The notes below the pieces were generated by a model. That model ran no database searches, was not told where the DNA came from, and saw only the letters and a list, made by a program, of their open reading frames with translations. From positions 24,579,501 to 24,643,500 of the forward strand of contig NC_079878.1 of NCBI RefSeq assembly GCF_029227915.1: a stretch of 64,000 bases of DNA. Direction: 5' to 3'. Position numbers and translations under genes: made by a program. This document shows, one piece after another, positions 1-7,823 of the stretch; positions within the stretch are counted from its first letter, which is position 1, and each line of letters opens with the position of its first letter. The DNA is from Hydractinia symbiolongicarpus. Its lineage: Eukaryota > Cnidaria > Hydrozoa > Anthoathecata > Hydractiniidae.

Positions 1-1661
1 GTATTAATTCCCTTCCCAATTTTGTGTATTCTAAATGGAATCCAAGACACTCAGCCATTTTTCTTTTAAAATGACTACGTTACCACCACATGAAGCACAG
101 AACCACCAAAAAGAATTGACGATTGCCTTAATCCAAGGTCACAGGTTGTTTTTTTCGAACTGTTTTTCACGAGCTTTTTTAAAATATTTTTACTCGCATG
201 CCAAATGTCAAATTGATGTACTAGATCAAGATTTGCATGTGTCTATCTGTTGTTAAACTGCGAATTTTAAGACTAGCTTTGTCATCAGGCCTTCCTTTTC
301 CATGTGAGCAGAATTTAAAACTTGAAAAGCTGTCCTACGTGAACGAGATGAAAAGCTGAAATTTCACTGAAACACATATCCATTAGCGTATAGGTTCCAT
401 TTTTTACATTTAACCAGGCGAATTGCATTCTCCATCGGCTATCAAATCAAGCTGTGTTATCTCTCGGATATTTGATTTCCCGTAGTTTCAGGGTTTTTTA
501 TCTTTTGATCTGTTTCTTCGTCCGATGTATCATCACAAACGCTTTCCATGACACTATCTGCATGAAATGAAGAATTGAAGAGATTACTTTCTGAGTTTTC
601 TTTTCTACAAAAACATGTGGAGGAAATGAATATGTTGTATTGTGTTCCTTGTTCTTGACGCGCTAAGGGGATTGTACTTTCACTAATAAGAGGCTTCTTT
701 GAGTTGCAGATGGCATCACTTCACCCATTAGCTCACTCTAGCAAAGTAATATGTGTACCCGCTCTGTCAGAAGTTAGATTTTTATTCGCGCAAAACTAAA
801 ATACAAAACTCTGCTTATGAGTTGTGTAAAAAGATAATCATAAGTGGCGAGCAGGACGAAAATTTAACTTTTAAATATTAAATTTAAAAACGGAAAAAGG
901 GAACAAACGAGTTAAAATAATATTAGTAAAATAAAAGTGAACGTAAATTATAGAATAGTATGGATTTGATGACCAGTGAGTATATGCAAATGCAAAGAAA
1001 ACTTTATATTTTGCATTCAAGAAATCCGGATAAACTTTGTCTTACCATCATATCCCTCTGGAAACAATCGTCAGTGAAGTGTTTTGAGCAGACGTAAAAA
1101 CAAGAAATTTTTGGTAAAGTTCCTTCTCTTTTATTCGCTTGCAACCATTTTTTATGAAGTTTGTTGTTTAAATTTATGAAGGTAACTTATGAAAACTAAA
1201 CTCTTTGTTAAACGTGGAGTGACTTGTACAACCGAAAGCTGAGCAACTTGGCATATTTAGCATAAAATAAAGAATTGCTAGTAGCTAAATAAGATATATT
1301 TGATCAAAACTGTAAATGATTTATAAATTTGTTATTTAATAAACCAGCCGCTGCATAAACTTTCGTTTCCCGCACACATCACTCTCGTCCCAGTCTTTTT
1401 TTACGAAATTGGGGGTCGGGGTTTTTAGCAGTATTTTGGGGTGATAAGGTTCGTATTCTTTGCACTTAAAAGTCATATGAAATGTAAAACTAGTTGTATT
1501 CGTTTTCTTATAGTAGTAGTAACAATATATCAAAAATGATTTTTGCGTGTAGTTCCCCGTTAATACTTCCAATTTAGCAGTACATACAATCCAATTTCAT
1601 ACCTAACGTAAATAACATAATTTTTGTTTGTTTTAAGCCTTGAGCTGGTTCCCAGTAGTAG
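1..1661. other. Unique left flank, no recognised gene
   Basis: AT-rich single-copy sequence. The only ATG-started reading frame of note is a 73-residue one at 35-256 (+). It has no recognisable domain, no flanking splice signals that I trust and low-complexity neighbours, so I do not call it. A 78-codon minus-strand frame at 1336-1572 starts at a non-ATG codon and is rich in aromatic and Lys residues typical of translated AT-rich noncoding DNA. I see no RNA gene here. Confidence 0.5.
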
Positions 1662-1764
1662 GTAAGTTCTCATGACTCTGTTTTCTTCGTTACGCTTGCT
1701 GTTGATCCCCTTTTCTTTCTTTCTTTAACATTTATCATTACGTTTATAAAACCTGTACTTTCAG
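1662..1764 (+). other. Candidate spliceosomal intron (103 bp)
   Basis: A strong donor (AG followed by GTAAGT at 1662) is followed 103 bp later by a pyrimidine-rich tract and an acceptor ending TTTCAG at 1764. The next base opens the frame called at 1765-1965. A possible upstream mini-exon (about 1637-1661, after a TTTTAAG acceptor) carries TAG codons in the frame that would continue into that ORF. Either the joined reading frame is different or the upstream piece is untranslated. Splice signals are seen; splicing itself is inferred. Confidence 0.3.
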
Positions 1765-1965
1765 GGTCATGTGGGAGGAAAAGGTAAATCCGGACGGTTT
1801 TGTATTACCCCAGCTAGTGCATTCGAACCAGTTTACCGTCAATACCCAGAGGGTAAAGAGTTCAGTTCACTCTTCTCTGGTAAACTTAAAAGAAGCTTAG
1901 CAAGGGGGTTTGCTTTCAGCTTGTCTTTGGGTGTAACGACCCCACTTATTACCCGAGTTCAGTAA
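1765..1965 (+). CDS. Possible terminal coding exon, unknown protein
   Basis: The frame is open from the splice acceptor at 1764 to a TAA at 1963-1965 (67 codons, no in-frame ATG needed if it is an internal or terminal exon). The peptide begins GHVGGKGKSGRF, continues through a block containing EPVYRQYPEGKEF and ends PLITRVQ. Its composition is balanced and protein-like, unlike the Phe/Tyr/Lys-biased frames around it. I do not recognise the family. I compared it with the C-terminal domain of Deltex ligases and the spacing does not fit. Downstream there is only stop-rich sequence and a possible AATAAA at 2409, so a last exon plus 3' UTR is the simplest reading. It could also be a chance open frame. 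Confidence 0.25.
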   Translation, partial: GHVGGKGKSGRFCITPASAFEPVYRQYPEGKEFSSLFSGKLKRSLARGFAFSLSLGVTTPLITRVQ

Positions 1966-2280
1966 GGTGTCCAAGTTTACTAACTTGGTCTTCAGGCTTG
2001 ACAACCCTGCTGTCCTTAGTCAAAATATGTACAGGCTGGTCCTGCCATGACAACCTCCTGTGTAAGGCTGATTTTTGGGGCCCTGTAACACATGTGGAAA
2101 GCTACAGCCAGAGTCACAAGTTTGGCGCACAGGAGGGTTTTTATTTAATCCTTTTTTATGTTGTATATTTTTGTGATATAAGTTTTTTCTATTTGTGTTT
2201 GTTCTGTAACCAGCCCGTTTATGTTGTTAGCTCTGTCTTGTGTCGTATTGTTTGTGATTGAAGGATTGTTTTTTTGTCTT

Positions 2281-2324
2281 TAAGATTTTCTCAGAGAATA
2301 GTTAAGATTTTCTCAGAGAATAGT
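2281..2324. repeat. Two tandem copies of a 22-bp sequence
   Basis: A 22-bp sequence is repeated exactly at 2281-2302 and 2303-2324. Each copy contains the 11-bp imperfect palindrome TTCTCAGAGAA, so the duplication also creates two small inverted repeats. It lies in the putative 3' untranslated part after the 1765-1965 frame. No function can be assigned. Confidence 0.9.
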
Positions 2325-2408
2325 TATAGGTCCAAGTTGGACATATTCTAAAATACGTTCAGATCTTTTTCAACTTTTGTCTGCGTCAAGGTAAAAAACA
2401 GAGTGTAG

Positions 2409-2414
2409 AATAAA
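2409..2414 (+). promoter_or_regulatory. Possible polyadenylation signal AATAAA
   Basis: A canonical hexamer lies about 440 bp downstream of the stop at 1965. In AT-rich DNA this hexamer occurs often by chance; it is listed only because it fits the candidate terminal exon. Confidence 0.15.
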
Positions 2415-3012
2415 AGAATAACAATGAGCTGAACTTTACACATAATGTTTTAAAGGATCCCTATGAGTCGTAAATTAAAACTTAATTGTTAAAGTAAGCT
2501 ATTTGCTAATTTTAAGAATACTTACGCGATGTAATTTGTAATTGGATCGCTTCTGCCTCGCTTTTTATCGGCTTTATCGCTTTCATTCGATTCTTTTGAT
2601 TGTCAACATTTATCAGAACCGTGATTATCAGTTGTTGCGACATATCTTCTATTCTCTCCGCCATTCAAAAAGTGTTTTTATATGGAAAACAATTTGAAAA
2701 AATTGCAAACTCATGTTAAAAAAAATGGCAAAACATCGTAAAGGTAATGTTAACTTACGCGCATTTTTGTCCACATGAACCTACAGTTATTATTTTTCAT
2801 TATTGCAGCAGCATTTAGGCGTCAACTTTTGACTGCAACGCTTCTTCCATTAATATAAAGAAGTCGTTGCCGTCGTAAAAAAGTAGCACCAACACTGTTA
2901 AAGAAGAATGAAATAGCCTGCATCAGAATTACGAAATTGTGAAAATGCCTGGTGCATTCGTTTTAATAACATCTCTGCCAAGATTCCTGATCAAAATTTC
3001 CAGGTAATCTTA
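2415..3012. other. Unique sequence up to the transposon, nothing recognised
   Basis: AT-rich sequence with no long frame, no repeat family I can name and no RNA gene. It ends at the AT dinucleotide (3013-3014) that begins the transposon insertion. Confidence 0.5.
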
Positions 3013-3014
3013 AT

Positions 3015-3068
3015 TCCCCGTTCCCTCTGTGCGACAAATGCGCAATGCATTCTGGTAGTTGTAGCCAA
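3015..3068 (+). repeat. Left terminal inverted repeat
   Basis: It pairs with 5946-5999 in inverted orientation at 49 of 54 positions; the mismatches are at repeat positions 8, 15, 17, 21 and 51. It begins TCCCCG and contains a ZNF143/THAP11-like site. The transposase start region begins only about 10 bp inside it. Confidence 0.95.
3040..3065 (-). promoter_or_regulatory. ZNF143/THAP11-like motif in left inverted repeat
   Basis: Read on the minus strand, this 26-bp stretch runs GCTACAACTACCAGAATG and on into CATTGCGC. It agrees with the published Staf/ZNF143 consensus YWCCCRNMATSCMYYRCR at 17 of 18 positions (A for the third C). It also carries the CTACAA extension that defines the composite ZNF143/THAP11 promoter element. 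The match is seen in the sequence; binding is inferred. Confidence 0.65.
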
Positions 3069-3078
3069 CATAAACAAT

Positions 3079-4177
3079 ATGGCGGAACATAGAGTTCACA
3101 GTGGCAGAAAAATCAGATAAAAACTTTATTACACCGGCAGAAAACAACAGTTTTTTTGAAAACTCATTTCATTCTCCTAATTTTGTATCACCAGTCGAGC
3201 CTCCTGTATGCAATGTATCGTGCACAACTTACAAAAATGGTTTACAATCACCAAAATCAAGTAAAGGAGGTGGCTTCACATGTTGTGTTCCCCTGTGCTA
3301 CAACATCTCTAAAAGAAACTCTGAATTATCATTTCTACTCGATTATTTAAAACCTGGTGCTAATTCACTAATATATTGGGGGTCAAATACAAATGTGGAA
3401 AAAATCATATCACCAGAATTTATAAAAAAAGGGCATCCAAGAACTTTATCTGTTGAAGAAGAATTTTTTTAACATTATGTCGATTGCGATGTGGATTTCC
3501 TATCGAAGACATGAGTGTGCGATTTAACATATCAACAAGTCACATCAGTCGTATATTAATAACATGGATAGACTTCCTGTACTCACAATTACGTATGCTG
3601 CCAATATGGGCTACAAAAATTAAAGTTGTTGAAACAATGCCGAAGTGTTTCAAAGAACTCTACCCAAGCACTAGACTAATTTTAGACTGTACTGAAATAT
3701 TTATCGAAATGCCAACTTCGTATAGAAGCCAATCTGCTACATTTTCAAACTACAAACACCACAATACAGCAAAAGGTTTAATTGGAATAGCACCAAATGG
3801 GGCTGTTACATTTGTTTCAGATTTATATGTTGGGCGCATTTCCGACAGAAAGTCACAGCTGATAGTGGTATTTATAGCTTGTTAGAACCAGGAGATTCTG
3901 TTATGGCTGACTGTGGCTTCCAGTTAGACAATGATTTACCAGTTGGCGTTTCTCTAAATATTCCGCCATTTATGAGAGGAAAAACACAACTCAGTATGGA
4001 AGAGGAAACTTATAACAACGAATAGCATCTGTGAGGGTTTATGTTGAACGAGCAATCGAAAGGGTAAAAAATTACAAAATATTACAATCAGTGTTTCAAT
4101 TATCAATGGCACCTGATTTGAACAAAATTTGGGTAATTTGTAGTTACCTAGCCACAACTAGTACCAGACAAAGATGA
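3079..4177 (+). pseudogene. ISL2EU/Harbinger-like DDE transposase with THAP remnant, broken
   Basis: The encoded enzyme would have bound the element ends and catalysed cut-and-paste transposition in the nucleus. The likely start is the ATG at 3079; a shift within the next 30 bases is needed to enter the main frame, whose 123-codon open stretch (3101-3472) begins at GTG. Around 3284-3330 lies the start of a THAP zinc finger (CCVPLCYN...ELSF), but the rest of the finger, including the C-x2-H half, is deleted. A helix-turn-helix follows (about 3478-3590, core PIEDMSVRFNISTSHISRI). The DDE core then shows Asp in LILDCTE (3685-3687), Asp in MADCGF (3909-3911) and Glu in YVERAIER (4046-4048), all three retained. 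Frameshifts lie in a T-run near 3465-3472, near 3851 and near 4019; the last frame ends with TGA at 4175-4177. Family recognition is strong; activity is excluded. Confidence 0.85.
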
Positions 4178-4231
4178 GTCAAAAACTTGTGTATATACAC
4201 TACTTTTATAAGTATATATATCTTAGCAAAA

Positions 4232-5766
4232 TTATATAGTTATTTTATCTTTCAAAAACTTAAAGTAAAAATCTGTAAGCTCGGGTAACATTTCTGATTC
4301 CCACAAGGCTTTATCAAATGATATGGTGTCAATGTGCATGTCTTTCACAGTATAAACAATAAAGTCAATCTCTTCTAGCTATGTAATGGCTAAAACGCCT
4401 TGACACTGAAAGTAATGTGCATGATTTTTCTTAAGCTTTGGCTGTACATTGTCGAGTTGGAGAAAGAATTTTTTTATCCCCACAAGCTTCAAGTATTGAC
4501 ATGTTAATTTTTGAATAGGGACACTTAACCTCTATCGCCTTCACTGAATCGCCACTTTTAAAAATGCCATCAGTACTTGCACCAGCCATAGCCATTTCGG
4601 ATTAACAATAAAGCCACACTTTTCAACTTAAGCTTTAAATTGTATCTCATACAATAACAATACTTCGGATTCGTTGTTCTTGCCCCACTCACAAGCAGTT
4701 GACTTTATTTTACCTAAGTTTTCAGGAAAACATTTTTGTACTATTGATTTAGGGTATATGTTTTTACGTCTATTGATAACATAACCAAAATTTGAAGAAG
4801 TTAATCTCTTTTCTCTTTCGTCATACCAGGTAGACTCAATTTGAGCAACATCTGCATGTGACATCTGAAGTTTGCGTGTAACAAAATCTTGATCATCAGA
4901 CTTAAGCAAATTAAGTTCTAAAGAACCATTTAATGACTCTACCACTCCACTGACAACTTGTCTGATTTCTATTTGGTCTACCTCCAAATTATCATATGTC
5001 ATAATTGACGTTTCATAGAAGGAAGATCGAATATAATTATTACTTTCCAATAAATTGGCAAAAACAACACCTTAACCCAAAACAAATAAATTATCGCTTA
5101 GTTTTTTAATTTTTCTTGTGAAGGCTCGTGTCTAAAAATTGGGGATGCACAATAATCTCTTTTACCACACACAATACGTCTTTTTCGTGTCGACAACAGA
5201 TCTTTCGTTATGTTAGCTTTTTTGAATTTCAGTTCTGAAAATTTTATTGCCTCGTTTCTGCTCCACCAGGAATATGCCATTGCTGCAATTTATCAGTACA
5301 AGTTTTATCATCTGGAATGACAATGATATTTAACTGCTTAAATTCCACAAGTTGGTGCAACATGTTTGCAGCATCCGCTTGCACCAGCTTTGCAATTACA
5401 TTTGGCATAAAGAATGTCTCCAGGTGCTTCACACAAATGTACGTAAACAGTGTATCTATCTTTCCTCATTGAAGTAACCACAAAACTTTTCACAATGAAG
5501 GATAATTTCTCAGCCTTTATGTTTGGCTTTACCCTAACTTTCTTGACATAACCATCTTTAAATAGTTAATAGCCAGCAATTTTATGTTTTATAGCTCCTC
5601 TCTCCTTCTTGTCAGAGCTGTCTCCTAAAACCATATAGCCATGTATTTTTTCGTGACTTAAAGGTGGGAGAAGCTCCAAATTTTGTGAACAATCTTTAAT
5701 CTGTCCTTGCACCTTTTCTTCGATATCATAGGAGGAATATTCCTCGTTGGTAATCTCTCTGTCCAT
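4232..5766 (-). pseudogene. SWIM-finger YqaJ-type nuclease of the ISL2EU element, broken
   Basis: This is the second transposon gene, convergent with the transposase. The start is the ATG at 5764-5766. About 130 residues in is a SWIM zinc finger, CNCKAGASGCCKH (5362-5400). After a linker comes the segment NEAIKFSELKFKKAN (about 5210-5260), then the YqaJ fold: WYDEREKRLTSSNFG (about 4785-4830), a core Asp in ASTDGIF (4569-4571), the E-x-K motif in EVKCPY (4515-4532) and a QCQG stretch near 4410. YqaJ proteins are lambda-exonuclease-like nucleases; the role in transposition is not established. Lesions: a TAA at 5566-5568 replacing a sense codon in an otherwise open frame, a small deletion just after the SWIM finger, shifts near 5262, 5090, 4610 and 4470, and a TAG at 4379-4381. 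The final stop is TAA at 4232-4234. Confidence 0.82.
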
Positions 5767-5945
5767 GGTGATACTGCTTATTTAAAAATGGTATCACAGT
5801 ATAATGGCGTTAAATCTTTTTCTGTTATTTCTATAGCAAAATTATATTTTTAAATGTTGGAGATTATATTATCCCCATAGTAGTTTGCGTATTTAACAGA
5901 TGTAAACAAACTACGCTATGCGAGCAAACTTTTGCTAATTTGCTT

Positions 5946-5999
5946 TTGACTACAACTACCAGAATGCATTGCGCATTTATCGTATAGAGGGCACGGGGA
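5946..5999 (-). repeat. Right terminal inverted repeat
   Basis: Inverted partner of 3015-3068 (49/54 identical). The nuclease gene starts about 180 bp inside it, so this end has more leader sequence than the transposase end. Confidence 0.95.
5949..5974 (+). promoter_or_regulatory. ZNF143/THAP11-like motif in right inverted repeat
   Basis: Plus-strand ACTACAACTACCAGAATG continuing CATTGCGC, the symmetric counterpart of 3040-3065 and a slightly better match because the leading ACTACAA is intact. There is one mismatch (A for C) to the 18-bp Staf/ZNF143 consensus. It sits where a promoter or transposase-binding site of the minus-strand nuclease gene would be expected. Confidence 0.65.
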
Positions 6000-6148
6000 A
6001 TTGATTATAAATTGAATTCTCGTTTATGTTGTAGGCAATTAGGCTATGTAATCAAATTTTGGTGTACCAAAAAAACCTGGCGTAAAAGCTTAACAGTTAA
6101 ATGATGTAACGTTACGTTAAGTTTTTTGTAACGTTAGAGAATGAATAA

Positions 6149-6400
6149 AATTTCTCTTACATAATTCGTACATGTGAGTGTAGCTTAAAAGTATGTACTT
6201 ATAAAAACGTGATTGCTAAAAAAGCGAGACGAGCTGTTCTCAATGTGTACTGTCTCACAGAAGTAGACGTAGCGAACATTCTTTTAAGTGACTGTACTTT
6301 GGATGAGTTTGTACGACAGGCAAACACGTCAGGCGTTTTCTTGTTAGTAGGGTGTTTTTACTTTGGTATTACCGCTATTAGGAACAAAAAGTGCAGGTGA
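6149..6400 (+). CDS. Possible coding fragment, unknown protein
   Basis: The frame is open from after a TAA at 6146 to TGA at 6398-6400, with no ATG start (a GTG lies at 6209). The middle reads like a real protein (KKARRAVLNVYCLTEVDV, then LSDCTLDEFVRQANTSG) and has better composition than neighbouring frames. I recognise no family. It could be an internal exon or an old gene fragment. A later frame at 6391-6573 overlaps it and looks like translated noncoding DNA. Low confidence. Confidence 0.2.
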   Translation, partial: NFSYIIRTCECSLKVCTYKNVIAKKARRAVLNVYCLTEVDVANILLSDCTLDEFVRQANTSGVFLLVGCFYFGITAIRNKKCR

Positions 6401-6573
6401 ATGGCAGTTACTGCAGTTCGTATCACTTAATTTACTGTCTAAACCCTTATAGAATAACTTTAAATAACGACCTGTTGATTGAAGCTGTCTTGGGGAACTT
6501 ATTTATATTTCGATTTACATTACCACTAAGCCAACTGCTGCTTTGCCTCTCTAAACCCAAAAGATCCAATTAA

Positions 6574-6939
6574 CATTTACACATGATGACGATTCATAGT
6601 CCCGTTCCCTTCATCAGTTAGATAAGCTTTTTTGGAACATGCCATAAGCGAGTGCTAACCTCTAATGCATGATTATCGCTTCTTTTTGTGGACGCAAATA
6701 CGTATTCACTTTCCTCGGCCATACCATAAGTCTTTTCTTACAGCAAAATCCCAGAGGAAATTCATAGCATCCACAACGTCGGGAGGAAAAGAAAATGTTA
6801 CTTGTTTGTTGCCTTTCCATTCCAAAAAAAGTTATCTCTTTACCAGTATTAATTGCAATTTGATATTGTTGAGGAGTTTTGGAACGCAATCATGTACCAT
6901 TAACAGATTCTCTAACAGGAAGAGCAGATTCCTCACCTC
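6574..6939. other. Short unique flank before the array
   Basis: Unique sequence that stops abruptly at the first array unit. On the minus strand about 6715-6836 there is a 41-codon stretch with the core FSFPPDVVDAMNFLWDFAV and RKDLWYGRGK, bounded by stops. It might be a relic of a multicopy cnidarian gene, but I cannot name it. The longer open frames at 6662-6889 (-) and 6665-6991 (+) overlap each other on opposite strands, and the second runs into the array, so neither is convincing. Confidence 0.4.
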
Positions 6940-7060
6940 GCCACAGGATCGGCTTGGCAAATACGTCTTAGTACATCTCCAAAGTCATTAACAGAATTAT
7001 TACTAAAACCTTTCTTGACACAACACATCGCCCAAGCAATGTGTGCCTCGACGCACATTC

Positions 7061-7095
7061 CTGAAAAATAGATAATGAAAAAATTAATGGTTTAC
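7061..7095 (-). other. Intron-like 35-bp block defining long units
   Basis: On the minus strand this block starts GTAAACC, is T-rich and ends TTTTTCAG, between the finger part and the CDEAHIAWA part of the hAT-like relic. Short units lack 31 of its 35 bp, leaving only TCAG, so the deletion begins exactly at the GT. At 35 bp it is shorter than normal animal introns, and joining its ends does not restore one frame. It may be a shrunken intron remnant. Confidence 0.45.
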
Positions 7096-7640
7096 CTAAA
7101 ATGTTTGATCAGGGTGTGAATCTTCGGAGAGTAAGAAGGAAGATAATATATCTTCATTAAAATTGATTTAGTAGTTGATGGTTGGAAGAAGTTCAAGGTT
7201 TTATTATGCAATGCCATATTATTTTCGGGCTTCTTGCCATCTGCATGCTTTTTGATGGAACCAATGCCATCCTGTCCTAGAGCAAGGTCCCACTGTTCAC
7301 TTTACATTTTTTGCACTTAAATGAAGTTTTGGTTGTTACAGCACTGAGCCATACATTGAGATCGTGTTCCTTTATTTGGTCCGTCTGTGCCAGTCATAAA
7401 TACAATCTATATAAAAAAACTTGATGTTAAAAATTCATTTATTTCCTTAAATCGACTCCATTTTGTTTAAATTTATCCAGCTGTTCTTTTGAGATAAAGA
7501 CGTTCATCGGATTTGATATTTTCTGTGTGTCAAATCCTCTGCCCAAACACTTTCTGTCTATGTGGTAGTGAACATTCGTTTACTTGCGTTTCCCTTGTGC
7601 TGCCTTCTCTTCTCTCAATAATCTTAACTCTGTTGTCATG

Positions 7641-7663
7641 ACACACACACACATGTGTGTGTG
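7641..7663. repeat. AC/GT palindromic dinucleotide tract (one per unit)
   Basis: An (AC)n run is followed directly by a (GT)n run, giving a perfect 20-bp palindrome at 7644-7663 in unit 1. It is alternating purine-pyrimidine, so it could form a cruciform or Z-DNA. It recurs in each unit. Units 3, 7, 8 and 14 have one AC fewer, unit 38 has an interrupted run, and units 21 and 30 lack the tract entirely. Confidence 0.9.
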
Positions 7664-7823
7664 AAATCTCCACCACACCCGGCACATTTCCTAATGTAAT
7701 TATTTTTTTATATAACGAAGCACCCTGCATCAACTTCTTTAACGTTTTTCTAAAGGTGTAACAAAAAAGCTTTTTTTCTTTGCATAAAATGTTGTATAAA
7801 ATTGCAGGATAGTAGGGTGTATT

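Larger units (their letters stand above)
3013..6001 (+). mobile_element. ISL2EU-type DNA transposon (THAP-DDE transposase plus YqaJ nuclease), inactive
   Basis: The element is bounded by 54-bp terminal inverted repeats starting TCCCCG (3015-3068) and ending CGGGGA (5946-5999). The flanking dinucleotide is AT on both sides (3013-3014 and 6000-6001), which fits a 2-bp target duplication, although the AATT context leaves the exact edge ambiguous by one or two bases. Inside are two convergent genes: a transposase on the plus strand and a nuclease on the minus strand, with stop codons only about 55 bp apart. A DDE_Tnp_4-class transposase paired with a YqaJ-like nuclease is the known hallmark of ISL2EU elements. 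Both genes carry multiple frameshifts or stops, so the copy cannot move by itself. The noncoding stretch at 5767-5945 between the nuclease start and the right repeat is probably its leader. The element is full length (about 2.99 kb). Confidence 0.85.

Noticed and set aside
35-256. 73-codon ATG frame at the window start
   Set aside because: No recognisable domain, no supporting splice or regulatory signal, and composition typical of AT-rich noncoding sequence.
1765-1965. Deltex C-terminal domain
   Set aside because: A PEGKEF-like stretch suggested it, but spacing to the flanking conserved positions is wrong and the downstream part is missing.
6930-6950. Target-site duplication or transposon end at the array junction
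   Set aside because: No inverted repeat or duplicated flank is visible at 6940, and the other end of the array is outside the window, so an insertion origin cannot be tested.
6662-6991. Overlapping frames on both strands near the array edge
   Set aside because: The minus-strand frame is offset from the only protein-like stretch there, and the plus-strand one runs across the array junction; no domain recognised.
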